From: Chaetomium olivaceum
Lineage: Eukaryota > Ascomycota > Sordariomycetes > Sordariales > Chaetomiaceae
Length of the DNA: 64,000 nucleotides
Assembly: GCA_039881045.1 (NCBI GenBank)
Contig: JAYWVB010000058.1
Coordinates: 1-64,000, forward strand
Direction: 5' to 3'
Below, piece by piece: positions 1 through 9,946 of the stretch (position 1 is the first letter of the stretch; the number at the start of each line of letters is the position of its first letter). Under the pieces are notes generated by a model. That model saw only the letters and a list, made by a program, of their open reading frames with translations. It had not been told where the DNA came from and searched no databases. A program made the position numbers and the translations under genes.

Positions 1-162
1 CACTGTCCTTAACCGCCCTTGCTTGCTTTGGATACCCTACTCTCTGATTGCCTTTTCTTTCCACCTTCCTACCTCGGTATGTTCTGAATATCTCCCACTC
101 CATTCTCTCGCCTTCATCACCTGCTCCCATTATAACCCGCCCCGCTATACTCGCCATATCCT

Positions 163-230
163 CCATGCTCTGGCTGCTCTCCATGCTCTGGCTGCTCTCC
201 ATGCTCTGGCTGCTCTCCATGCTCTGACGG
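163..230 (+). repeat. 18-bp tandem repeat, about 3.5 copies
   Basis: The unit CCATGCTCTGGCTGCTCT repeats exactly at 163-180, 181-198 and 199-216, followed by a partial copy. Because 18 is a multiple of 3, it reads as a His-Ala-Leu-Ala-Ala-Leu repeat in one frame, but nothing else supports translation. Confidence 0.85.
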
Positions 231-1194
231 ATCTTTACGCTCTTACTACCCTCCGCGCCCTTCCTACTCTCTACGCTCTTACTACTCTCCATTCTCTACC
301 TGTACCCTTTCCAAAATCGTTCCCTCCGCCTGTTAAATAACGTTCCTACCCAACCTGCTCTACCCCGTCTTGCCCCTCTCCCTACCCTCTTCCCTGCCCA
401 ACATCTCCACACCTACGTCCATATCCCCATCATATACATCTTGAATCCCTGTATATTCTTCCACTATTGCTACATCGCAAAACCACCCTCTCCCTCTTCC
501 CTGTTGTCCCTGTCCTACCATCCATGCCATCATCCTCCCTACCCCGTCCTCCCCTACAACCCATCTCCTTCTGCATCTCCAATCCACTTTCCCCTTTCCA
601 AATACACATACAACCCACCCCCGCTTATGAACATCTCGTCCCATCAACCCTCTCGCCATGCGAATCATCCTATCCCCATACTGACAACGACCCCTGATAC
701 CTGCGCGAACCGACTTCCATCTCCATACTTTGTCCTCCATCGCCCGCAAAATGGCTGCCGTATGCCGCCATCAAAACATCCCGAATACTTCTTCATCTTT
801 CTCCCCCCAACGATTTCTTGCTTTACCCATTCCATTCCCGTCTCCACTTGCCACCAACCCTCGCTTCCCTTGTCCGGACATCCCTCCATCTGCTGATCTC
901 GTACTTACAATCCCCTCGACCGACAAAACACAACAACCTGCCCAACTTTCCAACTGTTCCTTAAAATCCTCCACTTCTCTCGACGCCCCGATGCTACCCG
1001 TGTGCCACCTGCTGTCTGCTGTCTATCTCCCTTCCTCGTACATCCAAAAGCTCGTACATCATACTCTCCTCTGCATCTATTGCCGTATCGTCCCCATCTC
1101 CCCTGACCTTCTGCCTTTAGTCCATCCTCCAATTCTCCCTATTATACTCCATCCCCGCGCCCGGACTATCCTCCTTCTCTACACTTCGACTATC

Positions 1195-1350
1195 CCGCAC
1201 GCTCTGGCTACTCTCCACGCATTGACTGTCCTCCGTGCTCTGGCTGCTTTCCACACTCTAACGGCTTTCTCCACTCGGACTGCTCTCCACACTCCGACCG
1301 CTCTCCACACGCCAACCGCTCTCTGCACTCGGACTGCCCTCCATAATCGG
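1195..1350 (+). repeat. Diverged copies of the 18-bp repeat
   Basis: Successive words of the form GC(T/A)CTCCAC(G/A)C(T/A)C(T/G)G recur with roughly 18-bp spacing and many substitutions. They resemble the clean array at 163-230, which suggests one repeat family at different ages. Confidence 0.6.
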
Positions 1351-1829
1351 ACTATAACCCTAACCCTCCCTACTCGGACTATCCTCCCTCCACTCTCTCC
1401 CCTCTCTCCCCTCTCTCCTCCTCTCCCCCCTCTCCTCTCTCCCCCTATCTCTCCCCACACCGTACTCGCCTCCTACTGCCTGTCGTTGCTGTCCGCACTC
1501 GCTTCGCGTCCCCCTCTCCCTCATCTCCTACCACAAACCCTCCTCACACGCTTCTTCATATCCATCCTCCACTTCCATCCTCTCTTCATCTTCCCCCCCT
1601 CACCCTCTACCCTCTCCAATTCCATCCCCCCCGAGCTGTCCTCATCCTGCTCTGTCCCACACACATCACATCTTTCTTCCGACTCTTCACATCCTCCTCG
1701 CTCTTCGAATCCATCCATCACACCATCCAACGCCCTTCGCCGACAACAACCCCCTTTCAAAAACTGTTCCATCCCACTGTCAAACCATGCTTCCTGCCCA
1801 TCCTGTTCCCGCCGCCTATCTGTCTGCGT

Positions 1830-2237
1830 ACTAGATCATGTCCATGATCGCCTTGTTGATGTATCGCCGGTAAATCGCCTTGACGCTGTGCCGCCACAAC
1901 ATAATCCCCAACTTCTCCCCCATGTACTGCGACGACACCTTGCCGATCTGCCGGCTGATCCGGTCCGTATCCCACACATCCGGCCGACTCCATATCGCCT
2001 GCCCCGCTTCCTCTTGTCCGCCCTCTTGTCCGCCCTCTTGTCCGCCCTCTTGTCCGCCCTCTTGTCCGCCCTCTTGTCCGCCCTCTTGCCGCCCGTCCCG
2101 CCGCCCTCCTTCTTCGTCTCCGGGAACGCCCATGCCTCGTCCGCCTGCGGCTCCCATATGTATGGGCTACCCCAAACCCCCGCGCCCTCGCTCGCCCTCT
2201 GCACCACCATCCGCCAAAACCGCATCTTTTTATCCAC
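1830..2237 (-). pseudogene. Partial duplicate of the telomere-linked helicase gene
   Basis: This stretch closely matches 5101-5583 inside the helicase pseudogene. Shared peptide words on the minus strand include FWRMVVQ, GSPYIWEPQADEAWAFP, DTDRISRQIGKVSSQYMGE and WRHSVKAIYRRYI. The copy starts and ends abruptly; neither the upstream N-terminal domain nor the helicase domain is present next to it. The low-complexity linker of the parent is replaced by a 12-bp array, which also shifts the frame, and the copy runs into a stop just after the MDMI motif. It is a dead gene fragment carried toward the left end, probably by unequal exchange or capture between subtelomeres. Confidence 0.85.
2011..2094 (+). 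repeat. 12-bp tandem repeat in the helicase fragment
   Basis: CTCTTGTCCGCC occurs six times without change (2011-2082), followed by one degenerate unit. On the minus strand it would encode Gly-Gly-Gln-Glu or Arg-Ala-Asp-Lys repeats depending on frame. The parent copy near 5280-5320 shows only three irregular, diverged versions of this word, so the array expanded after duplication. Confidence 0.9.
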
Positions 2238-2280
2238 CTCCCCCTTTACCCCCTATCCTTCTTTCTCCTTTACAATAATA

Positions 2281-2600
2281 TTTATATCTTCTTTTCTCTT
2301 CTTTATAATCCTAACCTTACCATACTCTTCTACCCCTCACCCTATTCTTTCTTAGTAACCCTAACCTTAATTTTCTCTTCTCGCCCTCATTATACAATTC
2401 TAATGAACCTTAACCTTACTTATCATTTCTCTCCCTAACCTTACTTTTCTTTTCTCGCCCTTACTATAAAATTCTAATTAACCCTAACCTTACTTTTACC
2501 TTAGTTCTCTCTAACCGTACCATTTCTAATCCTAGCCCTCCTTTTCTTTTCTCTCTCTAACCTTAACATTCTCTAAACTATACCGATCTTTACCTTAGTA
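2281..2600 (+). repeat. Degenerate telomere-like repeats (CCCTAA / CCTTAA words)
   Basis: Words such as AACCCTAACCTTA, AACCTTAACCTTAC and CTAACCTTACTTT recur, separated by T/C-rich spacers. They read as diverged fungal telomere repeats (complement TTAGGG). They lie between the helicase and its partial copy, so they are internal rather than the chromosome end. A blurred period of roughly 100 bp (TTTTCTTTTCTCGCCC...TATAAAATTCTAAT) is also visible. Confidence 0.6.
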
Positions 2601-2742
2601 CGAAATCATCCTTTTTTCTCCCTTTACTTTTCGCTACTCGTACCTTGAAAAAGTGAAACAACTCTATTCTTAATGCTAACTATATCGAATCAACCCTTCC
2701 TCTACGCTTGCTACTCCTCGCCCCCTATTTACCCCTATATAT

Positions 2743-5700
2743 CTATTCCCCCTCCTCCGCCTCTCGCCACCATTGCCACAACTTCACCACCACCCGACAC
2801 ATCTCGTTGCTCTCTATGCCTCCCCATCGAACCTTACGCCCCATCCACCGAATCATCCCGTCCATATCCTCCTCCTCAACATACGCCCCCTGCATTCGCA
2901 TCCACTCGTACAACCGATCGCTCCCACACTTGCCCCTTGCTCCCCACATCGATACCATCGTCCGCATTAACACGCCCTGGTACTGGCACACCCGCCCTTC
3001 TACTCGCCGAAACCCACCCTCTGCCCCTCTCGTCTCGTACCGCTCGCACATCCCCTGCGGCACCCCACAATCAAAACAACACGAGTATGCCTCCCAACGA
3101 ACCACCCGCTTAACCCGCTCCACCATCTCCACCACCGCCTCCGCCTCCACCTCCTCGCAATCCTCCAACCTATGGGCCCGCCATACCGCCTCCGCCTCGC
3201 CTATCGCCCGGCACCACGGACAACCCGCCGACCACCCGTCTAATACCCCCCGAAATATCTCCACCTCCATGCTTTCCTCCGCCTGCCGTCCCCTCTCCGC
3301 TTGCCCGTATCTCCGCCGCTGTGCCCGGCCCCGGTATATCTCCGCTGCCCTCTCCATCTCCCCCTCCTCGCCATCCCCTTCCATCGATCCCTCCTGCGCC
3401 CGTCTCTCATCCACCTCGCTGCCCACCTCCCCTGGCCCCGCCGCCTCCTCTTCCTCCGCCCCTTCCCCTTCCCCTATTCCCTCCTCCTCCGTCTGCCCCT
3501 CCGCCGTCTGCCCTCTCCGCCCTGCCCCTCCCCCCCTTCCCACCCTACCCGCCGCCCCTCGCACCGGTAACACGCCTCCTCCCCGTCCTCGCACCCCGTC
3601 CGGTCCTCCCGCCCGTCCATCTCCCTATCCAACACCACCCGCACACACCCCTTCGTCTCCGTAAACCTCCACATCGCCTTCTCCACCCCACGGCTCTCCG
3701 CCTGCTCCGCCGTCTCCTCCACCGGCCTCCCGCGCCTATCGTACCGCACCGCCCGCACGATAATCGCCTCGCTCGCCTGCCCGTCCCGCCCCGCCCGCCC
3801 GCTCTCCTGCGCGTAATCCCGTAAACGCCGTACCATCCCCACGTGCACCACCGCCCGGATCTTCGGCGCGTCCACCCCCAACCCCAACGCGTTCGTCGCC
3901 GTAAACACCTGCTGCCCGCCTTCGCGCAGCTGCCGCACCATCCCCCGCTTCGCCTCCGCGCTGCCCACTTTCCGGTGGTAGCACAACCCTTCCAACCGCC
4001 TCGCGTACTGCTCCGCCTTCTTCACCGTATCGCAATACACCACGATCCTGCCCTGCTCCTCGCCGTACTGCGCCTTCTTCTCCTCCACCAACGCCGCCAC
4101 CACCTCCTCCTCCTCCTCCTCCTGCCCATTATACCGCCGCACCTCGTACCGCACGTTCGCCCGCGTCGTCGTGCCCCGGAACCAACGTACCCCCGTCCCC
4201 GGCAACCCCACCAACCGCCCGAACTCGGCCTCGTCTGCCGGCCGCAATGTCGCCGTCAAATACACCAACTGCGTCTCCGCCTTGACCAACCCGCGCAACC
4301 CCAACATCCGCGACCGCCACCCGCCCCCGGCCCCCGAATCCAGCACCACGTGGCACTCGTCCACCACAATCCGGTCTAACCGGCCCATCGCCCGCTGCCG
4401 GTTGATGAAATGCCCGAAACTCTCCCCCACCGCCGCCTCCGGCGTCACCAACACCACCGACGCCCACTCGTGCGGCCGCCGCCCGCTCCACTCCACGCAC
4501 TCGATCCCCACCTCGTCGCACCGGTCCTTGATATCACCCCGCAACGATACTAGCGGCACCACCACCACCGTCAACCCCGCCCGCCGCCGCCGCGCACCCC
4601 GCCGGCAACATAAACAACATGCTCTTGCCCCCCCCCGTGCCCATCACCACCACGATCGGGCTCTCTTGCCGCATGATCGCCCCCAACGCCGCCTCCTGCA
4701 CCCCGCGGAACCGCGCCTCCGGCCCCAACATCCGCCGCAACTCCGCCCCTACGTCTACCTGCCGCATCTTCATCCACCGCCGCTCCTCCTCCTCCATCGC
4801 CTGCCGCGCTACGTCCGCCAACCGCGACGGCCTCCTCCTGCCGCCGCCGCCGCCGCCGCCGCCGCTCTCGCTCTCCTGCAACACCGAATCAAACATGCAA
4901 AACGCGTGCCACTCGCGGCTGACCCGCCGAAACCCGATCCGCCGCGCCTCCGTGCTAAACAACGACTCGTCCATCGAACGCCCGTAAATGCCCTCGCCGA
5001 TCCGCGCCCCGTGCCCGCTCTGCCCGTGGAACGGGTCCCCGACCCGCCGCCCGGCCAAGTCTTGGCCCTCTTCGTCCTCCCCTCCGCCGTGTCCGCGTGC
5101 TGGATCATGTCCATGATCGCCTTGTTCTTGATGTACCGCCGGTAAATCGCCTTGACGCTGTGCCGCCACGACAAGATGCCCAACTTCTCCCCCATGTACT
5201 GCGACGACACCTTGCCGATCTGCCGGCTGATCCGGTCCGTATCCCACGTATCTGGCCGACTCCATGTCGCCTGCCCCGCTTCCTCTTCTCCGCCCTCTTT
5301 TCCGCTCTCTTGTCCATGCCCTTCTCCCTCTTCGTCGTCGCCTGCCGTGCCTGCCGACGGCCCCGATCGTGCCGGTAACCGTGTCCCCCTCTTCTTCTTC
5401 TTCTTCCTCGCCCCCTCGCCTGCCGCTCTCCGCTTCCTCTTGCCGCCCGCCCCGCCGCCCTCCTCCTTCGTCCCCGGGAACGCCCATGCCTCGTCCGCCT
5501 GCGGCTCCCATATGTACGGGCTGCCCCAAACCGCCGCGCCCTCGCTCGCCCCCTGCACCACCATCCGCCAAAACGGCATCGCTAACCACACGTAATACAC
5601 GGCCAACTCGCCCACCTCCCGCGGCAAATACCGGTGGATCACCTTGGCTTGGCGCTCATCCCCATCGTCTTGCTGTACATGGTCACAAACACCACCGCCC

Positions 5701-7992
5701 CGTCCTCGATGAACAACCCGCGCACGTCCCCGTCCGCCCCGTTCTTGTACTGCACCGTCACCAACTCGGTCCCGCGCGCCGGCTGCCCGCCGCTCATATG
5801 CATTAACACCAACAACTGCTCCCGGAACGCTTTGATCGCTTTAGCGTACTCGCACACCCGCTCCATCCGCCACCGCGGCCTCTCGCCCGCGCCCTCGCCC
5901 GCCCCGAAAAACTCGCCTTGCAACCGCGCCTCGCTAGTTACTCGCCCAGCCAACCACGTCTTCCCATCCACGCCCCCAAACGCCGCCTCGTTCCGCCGGT
6001 CCTCCACAAAACTCCACCCCGTCCTCGTCTCCGCCGCGTTGTCTACCAACCGGTCCCACTGGATCGCCGGCCACGCCGTCGCCGCCGTGCCTGCCATGGC
6101 CCCCCCGGCCGGCTCGCCCTCCTCGTCCACGTCCAACAACAACACGGACCGGCGCAACTGTACCCGCGCCGAATGCAACAACCCGTGCATCATCGCCCGC
6201 AGCGACGCCATGCTGAACTGCACGTGGCCCAACAGCAGCTCGTCCCCGTGCCAATCCGCCACCCCGTCCGCGTTCGTGTTCGCCCGGATCGCCTTGCCGT
6301 ACGCCCGCAACCGCAACACCGAATCCATCGGCGACGGCTGCCCGTCGAACGCGATGATCGTCATGAACCGCTGCACCATCTCCCGCACCCGGTCGAAATG
6401 GCTCCGCGCCCGCCGCCGCGCCTCCGCCTCGCTCTCGCCCGCCACCTGCCGCCGCCGCCGGATCTCGGCCTCGCGCGCCCGCTTGGCCTTGTACAACACC
6501 AACATGCGCGCCACCGTCACCACCGCCGACAACACCGACGTGTACGACAACGCGCTCCGCCATCCCTGCTCCGGCTGGATCCCCAACACGGCCAACCCGC
6601 TATACAACGCGTTCTGGTACTCGTTGTCGCCCACGTCGTGGTCCAACAACGCGATGAAGAAGTCCAATACGTGGCCCTCGAGCTCGCCCGTGTCGGGGTC
6701 CTCCTCGCTCCTCGTCATAGCGTACGCCGCCGTACGTACCTGGTCGAACGTCCTGGCCTGCTGGGTGGTGAAATGGTATGCCGGCCGTTGGTCGCGGATG
6801 CCGGCTTGTAGCTCCTGGCCGTCTCCCCCTACTCCGTCGTCTCCGTCGTCCTCCTCTCCTCCTCCTCGTCACCTTCGTCCTCCTCTCCCCTCTCCCTGTT
6901 CCTCGTCCCCCTCGTCAACCGGCTCCAAACGCCACGTCCGCCATATATACGCCATCAGCGATTTCCACGACTCGCTGTACTTGATCATCGTCGTGCCCTT
7001 CTGCGCCGTGTTGAACGGCTTCTCGTTCGTCTCGCCGCCGACCTCCCGCCGCTCGATGTAATTGATCGCCGCCGACCCGACCACCTCGACCTGCGACGCC
7101 TTCTGCGCCCGCCAAATCACCCTTTCCACGGCCAACCATACGACGGCCAACGCGGCATCGCTGCGGGCCCTGTCATCCCTATCCCTATCCCTGCCCTGCC
7201 CTCCAACCTCCTCTCCGTGCTCTCCGTCTTCTCTATCCTCTCCATCCCCCTCCTCCACTTCTTCCTCCTTCTCCGCCACGGGCCGCCGTATAGTCGTTGC
7301 CAACCACTCGCGGTCGAACCCGCGCAAATGCCGCGGCCAACCCGTCCGCCGCACCCACCTGTTGGCCGACAACCTCGACTGGTCGCCGATCAGCGCCGCT
7401 GCCGCTTCGTCCTTCTCCTTGATGGCCCGCGCCGCCGCCTCGAACTCGGCCCGAATGGCGGCTTGGAAATCGGGTGTCTCTCCCCTGCTCCCGCTTACGG
7501 CCGCGTTGGCCGGTGTCGTTACCTCGAACAAACGCTGCAGCGCACCCGTCCGGCCGAATCGCTGGCAGTGTATACCGTCCACCCACGCCTCGCCTAACCC
7601 GCCCGCCGGCCTTGCCCCGGCTTGCCGCCGCGTTTCCGCGGGTTGGTCCAACCGTGTTCCGAGCGGCAATGCTCCTGGATATGGTACCTCGCACGCCGGA
7701 TATACCCACACTGCACGCACTTCTTGCCATCGCGCCAAACGGGCAATCCATCAATAGCGGGTATAATCTCGTCGGGGAACCGGATACTCTGCGCGTCGGC
7801 GGCCAATAAACCGTCGGCCCCCAACGCCGACGCCTCCTCCACGATGCGCTGCCGGACGCTGGCGACCAAATGGCGGTGCTGCAAATGAATATGCGACACC
7901 GCCGACTTGGCCGTAACTGCGCTGTGGTGCTCACGACAAATCGCTGTCTGGAACGCGGGTAGCTGGATAAATAATTCGTCGAACGATGCCAT
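2743..7992 (-). pseudogene. Telomere-linked RecQ-type helicase with OrsD and recombinase-like domains, frameshifted
   Basis: About 1,750 codons read as one gene in successive frames. From 7992: an OrsD-like N-terminal domain with a Cys2...His zinc motif (CVQCGY...HIQEHC). About 7738-6870: a WVRRTGWPRHLRG segment. About 6870-4980: a recombinase-like region with an Arg (codon 5774-5776), YSKT, WRH and GHG...IYGRS. About 4640-3560: the helicase, with Walker A GTGGGKS, VDECH box, TATNALGLG and QESGRAGRDG motifs. About 3594-2743: a Cys-rich tail (CPWC, CCFDCG). Frame breaks lie near 7620, 5640, 5070, 4580 and 3550, plus an in-frame TGA at 6869-6871 (CGA to TGA would explain it). RecQ-like genes of this kind are known next to fungal telomeres. 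Transcription runs toward the window's left end. The gene is unlikely to make a full protein unless the breaks are assembly errors. Confidence 0.85.
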
Positions 7993-8188
7993 GCTTGCTG
8001 TTTTCTTCCTCCTGTTGACTTCCTACGGATAATCGGGTCTGCTTTACGGGAATACTTGCTATATAAACGATGACTCTTGCACCCTTACCAACCTCATTTT
8101 CGCCCTTGCCCATGCTTTTTCCTCCGAAATTGCGCTTACACTTCCCCTGGCCGCCCTCACCCCTGATCTCGGAATTGGCCGCAATCCT

Positions 8189-8501
8189 TAACCCTAACCC
8201 GAAACTGCATTGCGAACGCTGGACCCTAACCCTGGAAAACGAGTCGGGGCCGATATCTCGTCGAACGGCGTGCTCCTGGAACTAACGGGTAGTGGAATCG
8301 GGGTCGTCGCTGTTGGTTCTACGGGACACAACTAGTGGGCCGCATTTGAGCGGCGTCTTAAGTCGAATGTATTGTGGTCGTCGTGGCTCAATGTTTTTGA
8401 CTTTTGGTGGCCCGAGCGCTCGCTTCCTGGACCAATAAGCGGCCGCGCCTTCAATCCCTCCAATACGAAGTGTACGTCCCGTACTAGTCAGGGTTAGGGT
8501 T
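8189..8501. repeat. Three short interstitial telomere words
   Basis: TAACCCTAACCC at 8189-8200, ACCCTAACCCT at 8223-8233 and, inverted, GGGTTAGGGTT at 8491-8501. All lie within 500 bp upstream of the helicase start. Two inverted telomere words may mark old recombination with a chromosome end, or sites for a telomere-repeat-binding protein. Confidence 0.6.
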
Positions 8502-9923
8502 GCATGGACGGGCCAAGTAGGGGCCATATATCCGTGGCCTGAGCACAACCCCCCGTGGCATCTTATTTTTTCACGCCTCGTGTCTGTAGGTTTGCTCGGA
8601 GCCCCGTCTGGTCCCGCCTCCCGATCCTTCCAGCTTGAGAACCGCGTGCCTCATGTCACGATCGAGCCCTTTCTTTTTCCGGCTCGATGCACAAATCGCC
8701 TCGCGTTGAGTCCCGGAAGAGTGATAGCCCCCCCCCCCCAAAACCTTCAGGGGTCTGCATCTATCTACCAAAATAGATTCGGAATCTACTAGTACTCGGC
8801 CGGCTGCCAAGCTTCTATCCATTCTACCAGACCCTCATCTAAGGTAGATTCAAAGTGGGTAGATTGCCAAGTGATTACTAATATTTCAGCACATACCCTT
8901 TCGAGCCCGCCTCAAGCACGCCCCAGCCACCACCGCCCTGAGCGGTACATATTCCGGCTTTTCCGCCTGCTTTCTTTGCGCCACGCCGGCCGAGCCAGCT
9001 CACGTGACTAGTCACATGTGCCCTGCCCGCATGCTTTGGCTCTGGCAACCCATGATGGAAGTTCCGGAGAAAAGAGGGCCATCATTGGATGGTTGATGTT
9101 CTGTTATTGATGGGAAAGTAGCAGATAGCTCATAGTTCCGAGGAAGTCAACAAGTTGACAGCGAACCGGTTAAACGCTCCGTGTATGCTTTAGCAACAGC
9201 TCTACTGAGCATTGGAACATCCAACAAACAACGCCCAAACCATCAACACCTTGTGATCAAGGAGTATGCAAGAGAATGTAAAATATGATCCAACCGTGAT
9301 TCGCCCGCGGCTCTAGAAGGTCTTCTGTCGGACGTTCTGGCCTCTACATCAGCCTTTCAGGTAGTACCGTAGCGCCACACCGAGATCTTGGCTAGAAGCG
9401 CTCTACATCTAGGTCAAGTCATCGTTAGTTTATCAAGCGTAAAGACTCGCGCTGAGTATCTTTTCTGCCTCGTGGCCGTGTCCTGCGCGTGTCCTGCGCG
9501 TGTCTGCCGCTCAGCTAGTGGCGCGTGTTCGCAGGCAAAACAAGCCGATTTTTGACGCCTCGCCAGAGCACGGTGACTTAAGCACCTGAGATGATTCCAC
9601 GTGGGGAAAATAGTCTCTAGATGAGATTAAGATGATTGATGTTTGTTTCAATTCGATCGGACCACTTTTGGTAGTGGGTTGTCTGATGATGTATGTAATG
9701 GTCTACAATGATTAAAATCTTGATATAAACTTGTCCGTCTTCTGGTCTAAATTGACCTGAATCACTCGACGCGTCCGGAGGAGATGATATTATACATCCT
9801 GCTAACATGAATTTTGCTGAATTTAATGATACTATCAGCTTCACTGTATCCCGACTTGTTGAAGAGTTCTTGCCAAAAGATCAGTTGATAGATAATGGTT
9901 GCTTGGAAGGACTGACAGGAGGT

Positions 9924-9946
9924 TTACCCCGCGATAGGCGGGGTAA
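9924..9946. other. Perfect 9-bp stem hairpin
   Basis: TTACCCCGC, a 5-nt loop (GATAG), then GCGGGGTAA. The stem is perfect and GC-rich in an otherwise moderate-GC stretch. No gene, CTRR end or repeat array is seen beside it, so its role is unknown. Confidence 0.7.

Larger units (their letters stand above)
1..1830. repeat. C-rich subtelomeric low-complexity DNA
   Basis: Strongly pyrimidine-rich on the + strand with no credible gene. Long open frames exist on both strands only because C/T-rich DNA lacks stop codons; their translations are Pro/Leu/Ser/Thr or Arg/Gly-rich and show no domain. The region contains degenerate copies of an 18-bp word (see 163-230 and 1195-1350), CT runs around 1380-1450 and an isolated double telomere word (AACCCTAACCCT) near 1354. 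Its position outside a telomere-linked helicase suggests the window begins close to a telomere, although no terminal TTAGGG array is present. Confidence 0.6.

Noticed and set aside
730..2355. A 541-codon open frame on the + strand
   Set aside because: It is caused by C/T-rich DNA without stops. The product is a Pro/Leu/Ser run including tandem repeats, and the minus strand of its 3' part is helicase-derived.
4171..7061. Long + strand frames of 297-475 codons
   Set aside because: They are antisense to the helicase pseudogene in GC-rich DNA; their translations are Arg/Pro/Ser-rich with no domain.
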